64,000 nucleotides of DNA from a virus, in the IMG/VR virus record IMGVR_UViG_3300018420_002445, positions 1 through 64,000 of that record. One strand, written 5' to 3'. Positions within the stretch are counted from its first letter, which is position 1. Each line of letters opens with the position of its first letter. The translations under genes were made by a program, and so were the position numbers. The notes beneath the pieces were generated by a model. It was not told the DNA's origin. It worked only from the letters and a program-made list of their open reading frames with translations, and searched no databases. This document shows positions 25,874 through 33,902 of this stretch, in pieces.

Positions 25874-26548
25874 TTAAAACTTTACTCCCAAAGTTATATT
25901 AAAAATACTTCTTTCTATTGGATCTTTTGTATAAACATTTTTAAGACCCACTGTTACTTTATCTGTTACACTATAATCAAATGATGTTTCGTTTCTTATG
26001 TAATCATCTTGTCCTGATTCCCATAACAACTTATTTACAAATGTAACTTTTTTGTTTAAGTTGTATGCATACCAAAGTGATGAACGTATAATAGGTTCAC
26101 TAATCTCATTTGAATTAAGGTATGCAATTGAATTTTCTATCGATGCTTTGTGATTTTCTGTTCTGAAAATTTTATATCCATGACCCATACCTATTACGAT
26201 TCTATCATTGTTATCTCTAAATTCATCGTAATCATAACTGGTAGATCCTATTACATAATGCTTTTCAGTTATAGTTCTAATTGCTTTACCACTAGTTCTA
26301 AACTTATTAATTGTTTGCTCACTGTCTTCTGATTTGTAGGCATAGTCTGCATCAAATACTCCCTGCCATATATCTGATTCCCATTTATGATCAAACGATC
26401 CTGTGAATACAATTGACTCATCGATGTTAACAAACGTTCCACCGACTTTTGCTTTTGTTTCTGCTGATGCAGTAGGCGCTAATATAATCATTGCGGCAAC
26501 TGCAAGTAATATAGTCATATCTCCTATAAATTTTAATTTCTTTTTCAT
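25874..26548 (-). CDS. Outer-membrane beta-barrel protein, DUF481-like, with signal peptide
   Basis: This 224-residue protein has a basic start, a hydrophobic stretch and an AxA site (PTASA, residue 29 then ETKAK), a standard Sec signal peptide. The mature part alternates short beta strands rich in aromatic and charged residues (HKWESDIWQGVFDADYAYKS, then RIVIGMGHGYKIF) and ends in FNITLGVKF with the terminal Phe of the outer-membrane insertion signal. The pattern is that of DUF481/YdiY-type barrels. It is tightly placed between two radical SAM genes (overlap 4 bases upstream, gap 1 downstream). A phage-encoded porin-like protein would change the host envelope; origin from a host is likely. 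Confidence 0.8.
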   Translation of the reverse strand: MKKKLKFIGDMTILLAVAAMIILAPTASAETKAKVGGTFVNIDESIVFTGSFDHKWESDIWQGVFDADYAYKSEDSEQTINKFRTSGKAIRTITEKHYVIGSTSYDYDEFRDNNDRIVIGMGHGYKIFRTENHKASIENSIAYLNSNEISEPIIRSSLWYAYNLNKKVTFVNKLLWESGQDDYIRNETSFDYSVTDKVTVGLKNVYTKDPIERSIFNITLGVKF

Positions 26549-27795
26549 TCTTCTAAATCTCGTAAACTATTGAGTTCTGGAAACACACTCCAGAAGTCCT
26601 CATCTCTTATTTTATCTATGGACGCAGTGTGTTGCATCATAATCTTTTTGTTATCTTGCCATGTATTATCTTCATTAGCAAAATTAACTGCATCTCTAAT
26701 TAAACGTGATAAACTTGTCTTGTCACCTTCAAACTTGTCAGCAAACTTTAAAGCATTCTCTGCCGCTGGTCCCTTCATTGCAGTAGGTAAACTCTTAGCA
26801 CTATAGTAACTAGGATGCACAGCAAGATATAAACTATGATACCAATCTTCTGCTCTTACAATATTCTTATCTTTAAGATATTGATAAAACTCACCGATCA
26901 TTGGGTAATTAAACATAGAGAATACTGTGTTCATTTGAAATGTTACGTAATCTAAATCTCTGAATGTAAGTAAGTTGTTTTCTACTACACCCCAGTCTGT
27001 TCCTTTACGTAACCATTCTGCTCTTTCGCCATAATGATCAACTGAACAACTTAACTCAATATTATCAAAGTGTTTCCAAAGTTCTAATATATCATGCTTC
27101 TTATATTTAATATTACTTGCGTTAGTATTATACCTTAAGACAGGTTTTTTACCACGTCTAATAAATTCTTCTAACATGACATAATGTTCGTCTGTAATAA
27201 GTGGCTCTCCACCTGCAAAATAACATAAGTCAATATTGTCAATGTGTTCTAGTGTTTCTTCTAGTACTGTTCCTGTTTGATCGTCTGCATGTATTAAGAT
27301 AGGATGTTTAGGATCGTGGTTGGCTCGCATCTCTGCTCCCCATTGCGAACTAAACTCACTGCCACATGTGCGACATTTGAAATTACATATATTAGAGAAC
27401 CTAATATCAAAGTAATGCATTCTAAAGTCATCTACTGTTCCGTCTGCTTTTGTCTGTGGTACTAATTCATCGAATCGTTTACCAAAATGTTCTTTAGAAT
27501 AGTTTCTAAAACTATGTGGACCTGCTTCTTCATGTTTGTAGCAGAAATCACATACACTATTCTTTTTATCGTTTAGCATATCTAAACGTAATTGTTTCAT
27601 TTTGTCATTGTTAAATGCTTCTTTCAATGATGTTTCTTTTGTGTTGCCAAATGGTTGTGTATAGTCATTAGAACAACAAGGATAGATATCTCCTTTAGGT
27701 GTCACGTTTAAATGCAACCAAGGAAACATACAGAATGTTTTACTTTCTTCTAATAAGTAAGTTTTGTCTACTATTGGTATACGTTCATTGCTCAT
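26545..27795 (-). CDS. Radical SAM enzyme with N-terminal Cys-rich region (paralogue 2)
   Basis: This 416-residue protein has FCMFPWLHLNVTP, PCC (40-41), CDFC (82-85), then CNFKCRTC (Cys 137, 141, 144) and CYFAGGEPLI. It is close to 27792-29114 throughout (shared FRMHYFDIRFSNICNFKCRTC versus FRMRYFDIRFSNICNFKCRTC, cut here to the motif). The downstream half keeps LRYNTNASNIKYKKHDI and RAEWLRKGTDW. Tandem duplication is the likely source. ATGA-type overlaps join it to both neighbours. Reaction unknown. Confidence 0.9.
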   Translation of the reverse strand: MSNERIPIVDKTYLLEESKTFCMFPWLHLNVTPKGDIYPCCSNDYTQPFGNTKETSLKEAFNNDKMKQLRLDMLNDKKNSVCDFCYKHEEAGPHSFRNYSKEHFGKRFDELVPQTKADGTVDDFRMHYFDIRFSNICNFKCRTCGSEFSSQWGAEMRANHDPKHPILIHADDQTGTVLEETLEHIDNIDLCYFAGGEPLITDEHYVMLEEFIRRGKKPVLRYNTNASNIKYKKHDILELWKHFDNIELSCSVDHYGERAEWLRKGTDWGVVENNLLTFRDLDYVTFQMNTVFSMFNYPMIGEFYQYLKDKNIVRAEDWYHSLYLAVHPSYYSAKSLPTAMKGPAAENALKFADKFEGDKTSLSRLIRDAVNFANEDNTWQDNKKIMMQHTASIDKIRDEDFWSVFPELNSLRDLEE

Positions 27796-29114
27796 GGTCG
27801 CAACGCCTTTGGTACTTTATACAATGCTGCCAACTCAGGGAAAGTAGTTAAAAAGTCTTCTCCCCTTAACGCATCTATTCTTTTTATTTCTTCTTTAAAC
27901 TCTACTTCTCTTTCGTTCCAAGTATCTTTAGACATTAACCATGGAATAACCTGTTGTATTTCATTTATCTGTTCTTGTCTAAAGTTTAAATCTTTCATGT
28001 AATGCATAGTTAAATGCAACTGTTCTAGTGCTTGTTCTTTATAGCCGTCAGGCAATACATGTGAAGATAAGTGTTCTGGTGATCCCATGCTATAGAGAGT
28101 CCACACAGAACTCTCAGGCGTATAAAAATGATTGTCTATCATATACTTGTAAAAGTGAGAAATAGTCAATGCATTGAATATACTGTACACAGTATTCACC
28201 TGAAAATTAACATTCTTTGCTTTCTTTAATTTTTTTAAATTTGTTTCAATTGTTTTCCATTTAGTTCCGTGTCTAATGTATTCTGCCTTTTCTCCCATAT
28301 GATCAATTGATGCATAAATTTGAACTGGCTGTTCAAAATGGTCCCATAGTTTAAAAATATCACGTTTCTTATATTTAAAATTAGATATGTTTGTATTATA
28401 CCTTAATTGAATATCTGTTTTCTTTTTCTTAATCATCTCATCAATTAACATATAATGTTCATCAGTGATTAATGGCTCTCCACCTGCAAAGTATGCAACT
28501 TCAAAATTGGGAACTTGTTTTAATACTTCTAATATAAATTCTTCTCTGTTGCCTTTTTCTAACTCTATAGCATACATAGGCAACCCTGTTTGCTCACGTG
28601 ATTCTAAATCTTCTTGTTCCCATTTAGAACTAAATGCACTGCCGCATGTACGACATTTAAAGTTGCAAATGTTACTAAAACGAATATCAAAATATCTCAT
28701 ACGAAAGTTTACAATTCTTCCTGTATTCATATCTGTTGTTTCAATTACATCGTTAAAGTAATCAGCCCATGCTTCGTTGCTTTGTGTTCTGAAACTTGGT
28801 ACACCCTGATCATCATGTTTATGGCAATTCGCACATTCAGGATTTTTGTTTCCTTTTAACATATCTAAACGCAACTTCTTCATTTTAGGAGAGTTAACTA
28901 AGTCTGCAAGACTGCTACGATTAGAGTTACCAACGCCCTGATTGTCTGCACATGATTTTGAGATGCAACAAGGAGCACCTTGTCCTGTGGGTGTAGTATG
29001 CATGTGTACCCATGGAATCATGCAGAAAGTTTCTGATCTATTAAGAAGCAAATCTTTTAGAAAGATTGCCTGCTTCTTATCTACAGCGGGTTTGTTAGGC
29101 TTACTTGCTGGCAT
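27792..29114 (-). CDS. Radical SAM enzyme with N-terminal Cys-rich region (paralogue 3)
   Basis: This 440-residue protein has FCMIPWVHMHTTP, PCC (49-50), CANC (94-97), then CNFKCRTC (Cys 150, 154, 157) and AYFAGGEPLIT. Its ends are LRYNTNISNFKYKKRD and KAEYIRHGTKWK, paralleling 26545-27795. The same FCxxPW...CC...CxxC layout suggests the same auxiliary cluster. It overlaps the fourth paralogue by 34 bases upstream and paralogue 2 by 4 downstream. Confidence 0.9.
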   Translation of the reverse strand: MPASKPNKPAVDKKQAIFLKDLLLNRSETFCMIPWVHMHTTPTGQGAPCCISKSCADNQGVGNSNRSSLADLVNSPKMKKLRLDMLKGNKNPECANCHKHDDQGVPSFRTQSNEAWADYFNDVIETTDMNTGRIVNFRMRYFDIRFSNICNFKCRTCGSAFSSKWEQEDLESREQTGLPMYAIELEKGNREEFILEVLKQVPNFEVAYFAGGEPLITDEHYMLIDEMIKKKKTDIQLRYNTNISNFKYKKRDIFKLWDHFEQPVQIYASIDHMGEKAEYIRHGTKWKTIETNLKKLKKAKNVNFQVNTVYSIFNALTISHFYKYMIDNHFYTPESSVWTLYSMGSPEHLSSHVLPDGYKEQALEQLHLTMHYMKDLNFRQEQINEIQQVIPWLMSKDTWNEREVEFKEEIKRIDALRGEDFLTTFPELAALYKVPKALRP

Positions 29115-30481
29115 AATTTATAAAAATCCATATACTCTGGATACACTGTTAATATATCTGTTTCTCTACGATCATCTAGTTCGTTAAAGAAGTTGTAAAA
29201 ATCTCTTCTACCTTCAATTAATTTGTCTTCGTCATAATGTGTATTTTCCATATAATCAACGACACGTTTGAACTTTTCATATTCTATTGTAGTAAACTTA
29301 TCACTACGTTCATTATCTACGTTGTCTTCGATAAACTTAAGTGACTCGTACATGTAAGGCATGAATTCTTCTTTAGGTAAAATATTCATATCATACTGTA
29401 AAGGTTCTTTCAAGTATGGAGTATCAAATCTAACTCTGTGTTTATCTTCTGACTTCCAATCGTACCATCCATAGATCGCACGCCATTCTAAAAACTTTTC
29501 TAATAGACTTTTAAAGTCTGTTACTGCTAACAAATTAAAAGTACACATAAATGTAACAGGAGAGTCTGTCTCTGTTAGATACGTATGTAAGTTCTGTTGA
29601 AAGAGTTCCAAGTCTAGTCCAGTTCTAATATATTCTGCTCGTTCTCCCCAGCAGTCTAAACTAGTAAACAATTTAAAACTTTCTAGTTTTTCTTCGTCAC
29701 ACAATTTCTTTACAGAACTACTTAGTTTTTTTACTAATGCATTTTTTGTACCTAAGTTACTGTTTACATTAAGTTCTAACCAAGGCATAGGTTCTTCATC
29801 GATTTGTTTTAGCAGTCTCCATGTTGATGTATGCATTGTTGGTTCTCCACCTGTTACACGTAAGATATTTAAGTCTTTACGCATAGATGGCCACCACTCC
29901 CAAAACGCATCAACATATGGATTTTCTTCTTCACGTTCAAACAGTTTCATCCAATCAACATCATTTCTATGGTTCTTTACAGTTTCAACTGGACCGAATT
30001 GTTTAATCTCACTGTGATAACTTGATGAATACTTTGGATGACAATAACCACATTTAAAGTTACACTCATTACCAAAGTTAATTTCTAAATATTCTGGATT
30101 AATATTTTGATCCCAAGGGCCATTAAGTGCTTGATCGAATCTTTCTTCTGTGAAAATAGAACCGTTACGAATATGTCTGTCTGAAATATAATCAGGACCC
30201 ATGTCTTCAACATTCCAGCAATATTGACAACCTTCTGGTCTCTCACCTGCTAACATTTGTTTGCGTTCCATTTTCTTTTCCCAAGTATTATGTAATGCAC
30301 TTGGGTTATCTTTTAATTCATGTAATGGAATTTTGTGTGGGCGAGGATGATAACAACTATGCGTTTCACCTGTTTGTAAGTACATAGTAACATGTTGCCA
30401 TTTAGCCAAACAGAATGAAGGCGTTGCTTCATTTTCAACTCTTATCTGAATTGTTTTTATTCTATCTGTTTCTTTGGACAT
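29081..30481 (-). CDS. Radical SAM enzyme with N-terminal Cys region (paralogue 4, divergent)
   Basis: This 466-residue protein has FCLAKWQHVTMYLQTG (24-39), HSCYHP, EGCQYCWN (85-88), then the motif CNFKCGYCHPKYSS (Cys 140, 144, 147) and ILRVTGGEPTMH. The second Cys site is reduced to one Cys plus His (SCYHP) instead of PCC, unlike the other paralogues. The C-terminal half has FTSLDCWGERAEYIRTGLD, in common with the group. It starts one base into the stop of the GT-A gene (shared A at 30481). Confidence 0.88.
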   Translation of the reverse strand: MSKETDRIKTIQIRVENEATPSFCLAKWQHVTMYLQTGETHSCYHPRPHKIPLHELKDNPSALHNTWEKKMERKQMLAGERPEGCQYCWNVEDMGPDYISDRHIRNGSIFTEERFDQALNGPWDQNINPEYLEINFGNECNFKCGYCHPKYSSSYHSEIKQFGPVETVKNHRNDVDWMKLFEREEENPYVDAFWEWWPSMRKDLNILRVTGGEPTMHTSTWRLLKQIDEEPMPWLELNVNSNLGTKNALVKKLSSSVKKLCDEEKLESFKLFTSLDCWGERAEYIRTGLDLELFQQNLHTYLTETDSPVTFMCTFNLLAVTDFKSLLEKFLEWRAIYGWYDWKSEDKHRVRFDTPYLKEPLQYDMNILPKEEFMPYMYESLKFIEDNVDNERSDKFTTIEYEKFKRVVDYMENTHYDEDKLIEGRRDFYNFFNELDDRRETDILTVYPEYMDFYKLCQQVSLTNPL

Positions 30482-31425
30482 TACCAGCCCTCTATTTCTC
30501 TGATAATCTCCATCTCTGTCACTAGGGGACCTAGGTTTCTTTTATCTGCGTTATAATGCCTTTTGAAAAACTTTGATTGTTCAGCATCAAGCATGTTCAT
30601 GGGTAAGCCCAACTTGGCTTTTAGTTCTACCCCAATTTCTTTTGCGGCTTCGATTGGGTCATTGTTCATATGCTGTTCCCACATATTCGGATAGTTATCA
30701 AACCATTGAATGTCTGTGTGTTCAAAATCTGTTAACATTGTCATATATGTTCCCAATCTTGCGCCGTATATTGCCCAGTCACCGTTCTCTGCATCTAAGC
30801 CTACATTCTGCCATATAGTTAGATTGTTTAAATTTTTATCTGCTACTCTACCTTTAAACTCATCTACAGTTACTAATGCTCCGCGGTCTAATACCATCTT
30901 TACGCCTTCTCTAAAACCAGCACGCCATGCTTGGAATGCTGATTTGTTAGGGTAAGTAGTTGAGTAGCAATCATACATTGCCCAGTACAATGAGTCTGCT
31001 GAGTTCATCATAAAATCAACTTGAGTTGCTTCAGAACCGTCAGTATGTTCATGCGTAGTCATATTCTCTACATAAGTTTTAGTCCATGAACTCATTCCAC
31101 CGTTGCCATAACGCAAACCATTAATATTGTTGATTGACTTCCATCTAAACTGTGCTTGTTGATATCTTGGGTCTTTATCTGTGAAATCTAGTTGAATGTT
31201 AAAGAAATCTTCTTCTGGTAAAGTGTCACCATCGATAAGAATAAATCTTTCCGTTTCACTTAACTCACCTGCGGCTTTGTGAGCCGCATCACTTCCTAAT
31301 ACGCCGTCAACTCTTTGAGCCCACGGAACCATGTTTTTAACTTGTACCCAAAATTCTTCTTTTTGTGGTTCATCGTAACTTAAATAAATTACATCTAAGT
31401 CTGCAATATCAACAATATTACTCAT
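30481..31425 (-). CDS. GT-A-type glycosyltransferase-like protein with DGD motif
   Basis: From the ATG at 31425 the product is 314 residues. DVIYLSYDEPQKEEFW (strand 1), RVDGVLGSDAAHKAA, FILIDGDTLPEEDFF with DGD at 65-67 as the metal/nucleotide-sugar DxD, RYGNGGMSSWT, and SAFQAWRAGFREGVKMVL are all features of a GT-A-like family widespread in T4-like marine phages. It is the intact relative of the modules in the giant protein at 1-5459. A GTG at 31440 is an alternative start. The stop of the 51-residue gene lies inside the first codons (ATGAGTAA). Sugar and acceptor unknown. Confidence 0.85.
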   Translation of the reverse strand: MSNIVDIADLDVIYLSYDEPQKEEFWVQVKNMVPWAQRVDGVLGSDAAHKAAGELSETERFILIDGDTLPEEDFFNIQLDFTDKDPRYQQAQFRWKSINNINGLRYGNGGMSSWTKTYVENMTTHEHTDGSEATQVDFMMNSADSLYWAMYDCYSTTYPNKSAFQAWRAGFREGVKMVLDRGALVTVDEFKGRVADKNLNNLTIWQNVGLDAENGDWAIYGARLGTYMTMLTDFEHTDIQWFDNYPNMWEQHMNNDPIEAAKEIGVELKAKLGLPMNMLDAEQSKFFKRHYNADKRNLGPLVTEMEIIREIEGW

Positions 31426-31573
31426 CAAATTTCTTTTCACCTCTGGAATAACTATCTTCAGGATTTATTTCGGCATCAGCATTTATAAATCGCATACGTT
31501 GAATTAAATCCCAATTGACATCTTTCCAATTTTCGTTAACACTTGTGTATTCTTCGTTATTAGATTTCTTCAC
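31418..31573 (-). CDS. Small GTG-started acidic protein (51 residues)
   Basis: The frame from GTG 31573 (MKKSNNEEYTSVNENWKDVN, ending RGEKKFDE) fills the gap between two genes. GGGAG sits seven bases before the GTG, inside the end of the 118-residue gene, and the stop overlaps the glycosyltransferase start, an arrangement typical of genuine coupled phage genes. The protein is acidic, without a recognisable domain. Confidence 0.65.
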   Translation of the reverse strand: MKKSNNEEYTSVNENWKDVNWDLIQRMRFINADAEINPEDSYSRGEKKFDE

Positions 31574-31916
31574 TGAATAACTCCCAATATCTACCTTTAG
31601 ATTTATTTGTTACTAGTATACTTATATCATCTACAGAAGCCAGTACACCTGATGTACTAGGCTTATATTTTTGTACACCCGCTTTACGTCTATTACGTGT
31701 AATACGACCATCGATCACTTTGATGTCAGGTCTGGCTTCTGCAAATACTCCGGCGTCGATGACTATGAAATTGCCCTCAGGCTTTTCACATGTATAAAAG
31801 TCAACGGTGCCGTCTTCTTTATAGTACAATCTAAACTCGGGATCCTCAATCTTGGGTGCTTCCCAAACAGTGATGTATTCTTCGTTATCAGTCGGGCTGT
31901 GTTTTTCATCACTCAT
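31560..31916 (-). CDS. Uncharacterised 118-residue protein
   Basis: Predicted soluble beta-rich protein (YITVWEAPKIEDPEFRLYYK, then FIVIDAGVFAEARPDIKVID). The first half reads like a small beta-sandwich with Asp/Glu-rich turns, the second half is basic (RNRRKAGVQKYKP). I do not recognise a family. It is joined to the GT-A gene upstream by an ATGA-type overlap and holds the ribosome binding site of the 51-residue gene in its end. Confidence 0.7.
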   Translation of the reverse strand: MSDEKHSPTDNEEYITVWEAPKIEDPEFRLYYKEDGTVDFYTCEKPEGNFIVIDAGVFAEARPDIKVIDGRITRNRRKAGVQKYKPSTSGVLASVDDISILVTNKSKGRYWELFSEEI

Positions 31917-32710
31917 TGAATCGACTCCTTTATTTTATCAGAAAATGATTTGATATGATAGTGAAAAGGATACGTCTGTGGGATTGTATTCACTCTCAAT
32001 GTATGTGGATAAATCTCATATACAAAAGTATCAGTCCATTTTTCTGATGCAGTACCATTAATAAATTGCTTCATGTGTATCATTGAAAATTCTTTAAAAG
32101 TTGGTAGTGTAGACTTTTCAACTCCTATAACATGACACGCATAAGCATAAACCCAGTCAGTCGTTGCTGGCTCATCTGGGTTACATTGAAGTGTGTCTCT
32201 AAACTCACTCCAATTCTCAAAGACATGTCTTACGATGTCAAAAAATTCTTTTGCTGTTTCTGACTTTTTAAAATAAGTTATAGCATTATATACGTCTGGC
32301 AGTTCATTATCGTCTATAAACCTACGGTAGGTGCGTACATGCGATATATTTTGTTTAAAGTCACGTATATGTGTAGAGACAACTAAGTCTCTTTGTTTCA
32401 GTATATCCCACCAATAGTCTATTGATGTTGGGACATATAAATCTGCTTCTAGTTTAATTGTGTGTTTATAAGGACTTGCTTCATACACTTGCCAATCGTT
32501 AATAAGTTTCCAATCACTGTCGGGTTCTAAGTCTCCATAGGGCAATGGAATAACTTTATGAAATGCTTTGCACTTTGTTTTGTCATCAGAGATTAAAGAT
32601 ACTTTTGCATCTGGCATCACTCTCATAATAGACTCTGCTAATTGTTCGGCACATTGGACATAGTTGACATCGGCAGTGTTTTGTGCTAATATAACGAAAC
32701 CCTTATCCAT
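31913..32710 (-). CDS. GT8-like glycosyltransferase-like protein (altered DxD)
   Basis: At 265 residues it aligns with 32703-33569: QVYEASPYKHTIKLEADLYV corresponds to QAYELSPYDETLVIDVDYLV there. The DxD position is EAD (88-90), with Glu in place of Asp. Other landmarks: GFVILAQNTADVNYVQCAEQ at the N-terminus and VYNAITYFKKSETAKEFFD, similar to WATVIMFKKSERAKQIFE. The two are tandem paralogues. The altered motif may reduce or alter metal binding. Start overlaps the neighbour by 8 bases. Confidence 0.75.
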   Translation of the reverse strand: MDKGFVILAQNTADVNYVQCAEQLAESIMRVMPDAKVSLISDDKTKCKAFHKVIPLPYGDLEPDSDWKLINDWQVYEASPYKHTIKLEADLYVPTSIDYWWDILKQRDLVVSTHIRDFKQNISHVRTYRRFIDDNELPDVYNAITYFKKSETAKEFFDIVRHVFENWSEFRDTLQCNPDEPATTDWVYAYACHVIGVEKSTLPTFKEFSMIHMKQFINGTASEKWTDTFVYEIYPHTLRVNTIPQTYPFHYHIKSFSDKIKESIQ

Positions 32711-33569
32711 TCATAATCCCCACAAATAAATCTTTGTTCATAACATGAAAGTCCATGTCTTTGATTAACATATATTCTTTTCTAACTTTGCTTTTCTTCC
32801 AATGATCAAACATGATTGTAAATTCTGTGTTAAAGTCATATACGTTACCGTCACAAGGTACTTGTACATCTATTTGATTTGGATATACAGAAGTATTCTT
32901 ACCTACATGAATTAAGTTCCATGGTATATAATCACTTGGTACATCTGTGTGACCATTGACAATCTTAAGTGCTATCGTTAATCCATAGTCATTACGATAT
33001 ACTCCGCCAATAAAACTATGAATGCCTGCATAGTGTTCATAATTGTTTTGTACCATTTCTAAAGTTTCAAAGATTTGTTTTGCACGTTCAGACTTTTTAA
33101 ACATAATTACAGTTGCCCATAATGTTTCGTATGTATAACCCATCTTTTCTTGTGCCGCTTCTGGATGCATGAGCATATGCGTATTGCTATGACAACAAAA
33201 CGTGTCAGATAAATCAAATGTTTTTAGTAGTGTATCAGAATTGACAAGATAGTCAACATCTATTACTAGAGTTTCATCATAAGGACTAAGTTCATATGCT
33301 TGATAACGTCCTTTGTTGATCCAAGATGTTTGATCTTTAATATTAGTTAAATCAGGCTCGACTTCAACGACACCATCAAAAACTTTTCTATCGTCTAAAA
33401 TAGTTTTATAAGTGTCTACGTCTGTAATTAAAGTTGTAGGTAAATCTAAGAATGCCTTAACTCTTTTTGCAGTATATACGGCCATATCGGCATAATTATA
33501 TTTGCTAGAATTAAATGCAAATAAAACTACGCCTCTAGTTTTTACCTCTTTCGTTCTAGTTCTTTCCAT
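32703..33569 (-). CDS. GT8-like glycosyltransferase (DxD intact)
   Basis: This 288-residue protein has GVVLFAFNSSKYNYADMA as the first strand/helix, LPTTLITDVDTY, then the DVD motif at 104-106 in ETLVIDVDYLVNSDTLL, and a C-terminal GIHSFIGGVYRNDYG segment. This is a plausible retaining or inverting GT-A enzyme using a nucleotide sugar. It overlaps the 101-residue gene by 28 bases, ending next to its paralogue. Sugar and acceptor unknown. Confidence 0.78.
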   Translation of the reverse strand: MERTRTKEVKTRGVVLFAFNSSKYNYADMAVYTAKRVKAFLDLPTTLITDVDTYKTILDDRKVFDGVVEVEPDLTNIKDQTSWINKGRYQAYELSPYDETLVIDVDYLVNSDTLLKTFDLSDTFCCHSNTHMLMHPEAAQEKMGYTYETLWATVIMFKKSERAKQIFETLEMVQNNYEHYAGIHSFIGGVYRNDYGLTIALKIVNGHTDVPSDYIPWNLIHVGKNTSVYPNQIDVQVPCDGNVYDFNTEFTIMFDHWKKSKVRKEYMLIKDMDFHVMNKDLFVGIMNG

Positions 33570-33847
33570 TCACTGTTCCACTCAGTCATTACGTTAGTAT
33601 ATGTTGTAGTAAGAGATTCTAATAATTTCAGTCTATCTACTTTTACTGGATTATCAAACGTGTCTATAACGACAAGAGTTTCATCAGAGAATGAATTAAG
33701 AAAGCCTATAGTTTGAGCATCGGCATTCCACAAACCGCCTTGTTCTGCAATGACAAGTTTGCTCTTATATTTTTCTTGTAGGTATGCTTTGGCTGAATTA
33801 TGACTGAATCTAGCCTTTGCATCTTTGATTAATTTTGTTGTATCCAT
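33542..33847 (-). CDS. Conserved phage protein of unknown function (101 residues)
   Basis: The start MDTTKLIKDAKARFSHNSAK and the middle LVIAEQGGLWNADAQTIGFL resemble a small protein I recall from the structural regions of T4-like cyanophages; function unknown there as well. The ATG at 33847 is preferred: an upstream in-frame ATG at 33865 overlaps the GGGAG ribosome binding site and lies too close to the CTAAATA promoter box (33869-33875) to be in the message. Confidence 0.75.
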   Translation of the reverse strand: MDTTKLIKDAKARFSHNSAKAYLQEKYKSKLVIAEQGGLWNADAQTIGFLNSFSDETLVVIDTFDNPVKVDRLKLLESLTTTYTNVMTEWNSEWKELERKR

Positions 33848-33868
33848 AGTAAATAATACTCCCATGAG

Positions 33869-33875
33869 TATTTAG
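33869..33875 (-). promoter_or_regulatory. Candidate late promoter CTAAATA
   Basis: CTAAATA, then five bases, then the ATGGGAG segment holding the ribosome binding site, and the ATG at 33847. The box and spacing match the plus-strand box at 13565-13571. Confidence 0.55.
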
Positions 33876-33902
33876 ATGGATTTCAAAGTGGCTGAAAAAA
33901 AC

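Noticed and set aside
33848-33865. ATG at 33865 as the start of the 101-residue gene
   Set aside because: It covers the GGGAG ribosome binding site and is too near the CTAAATA box.
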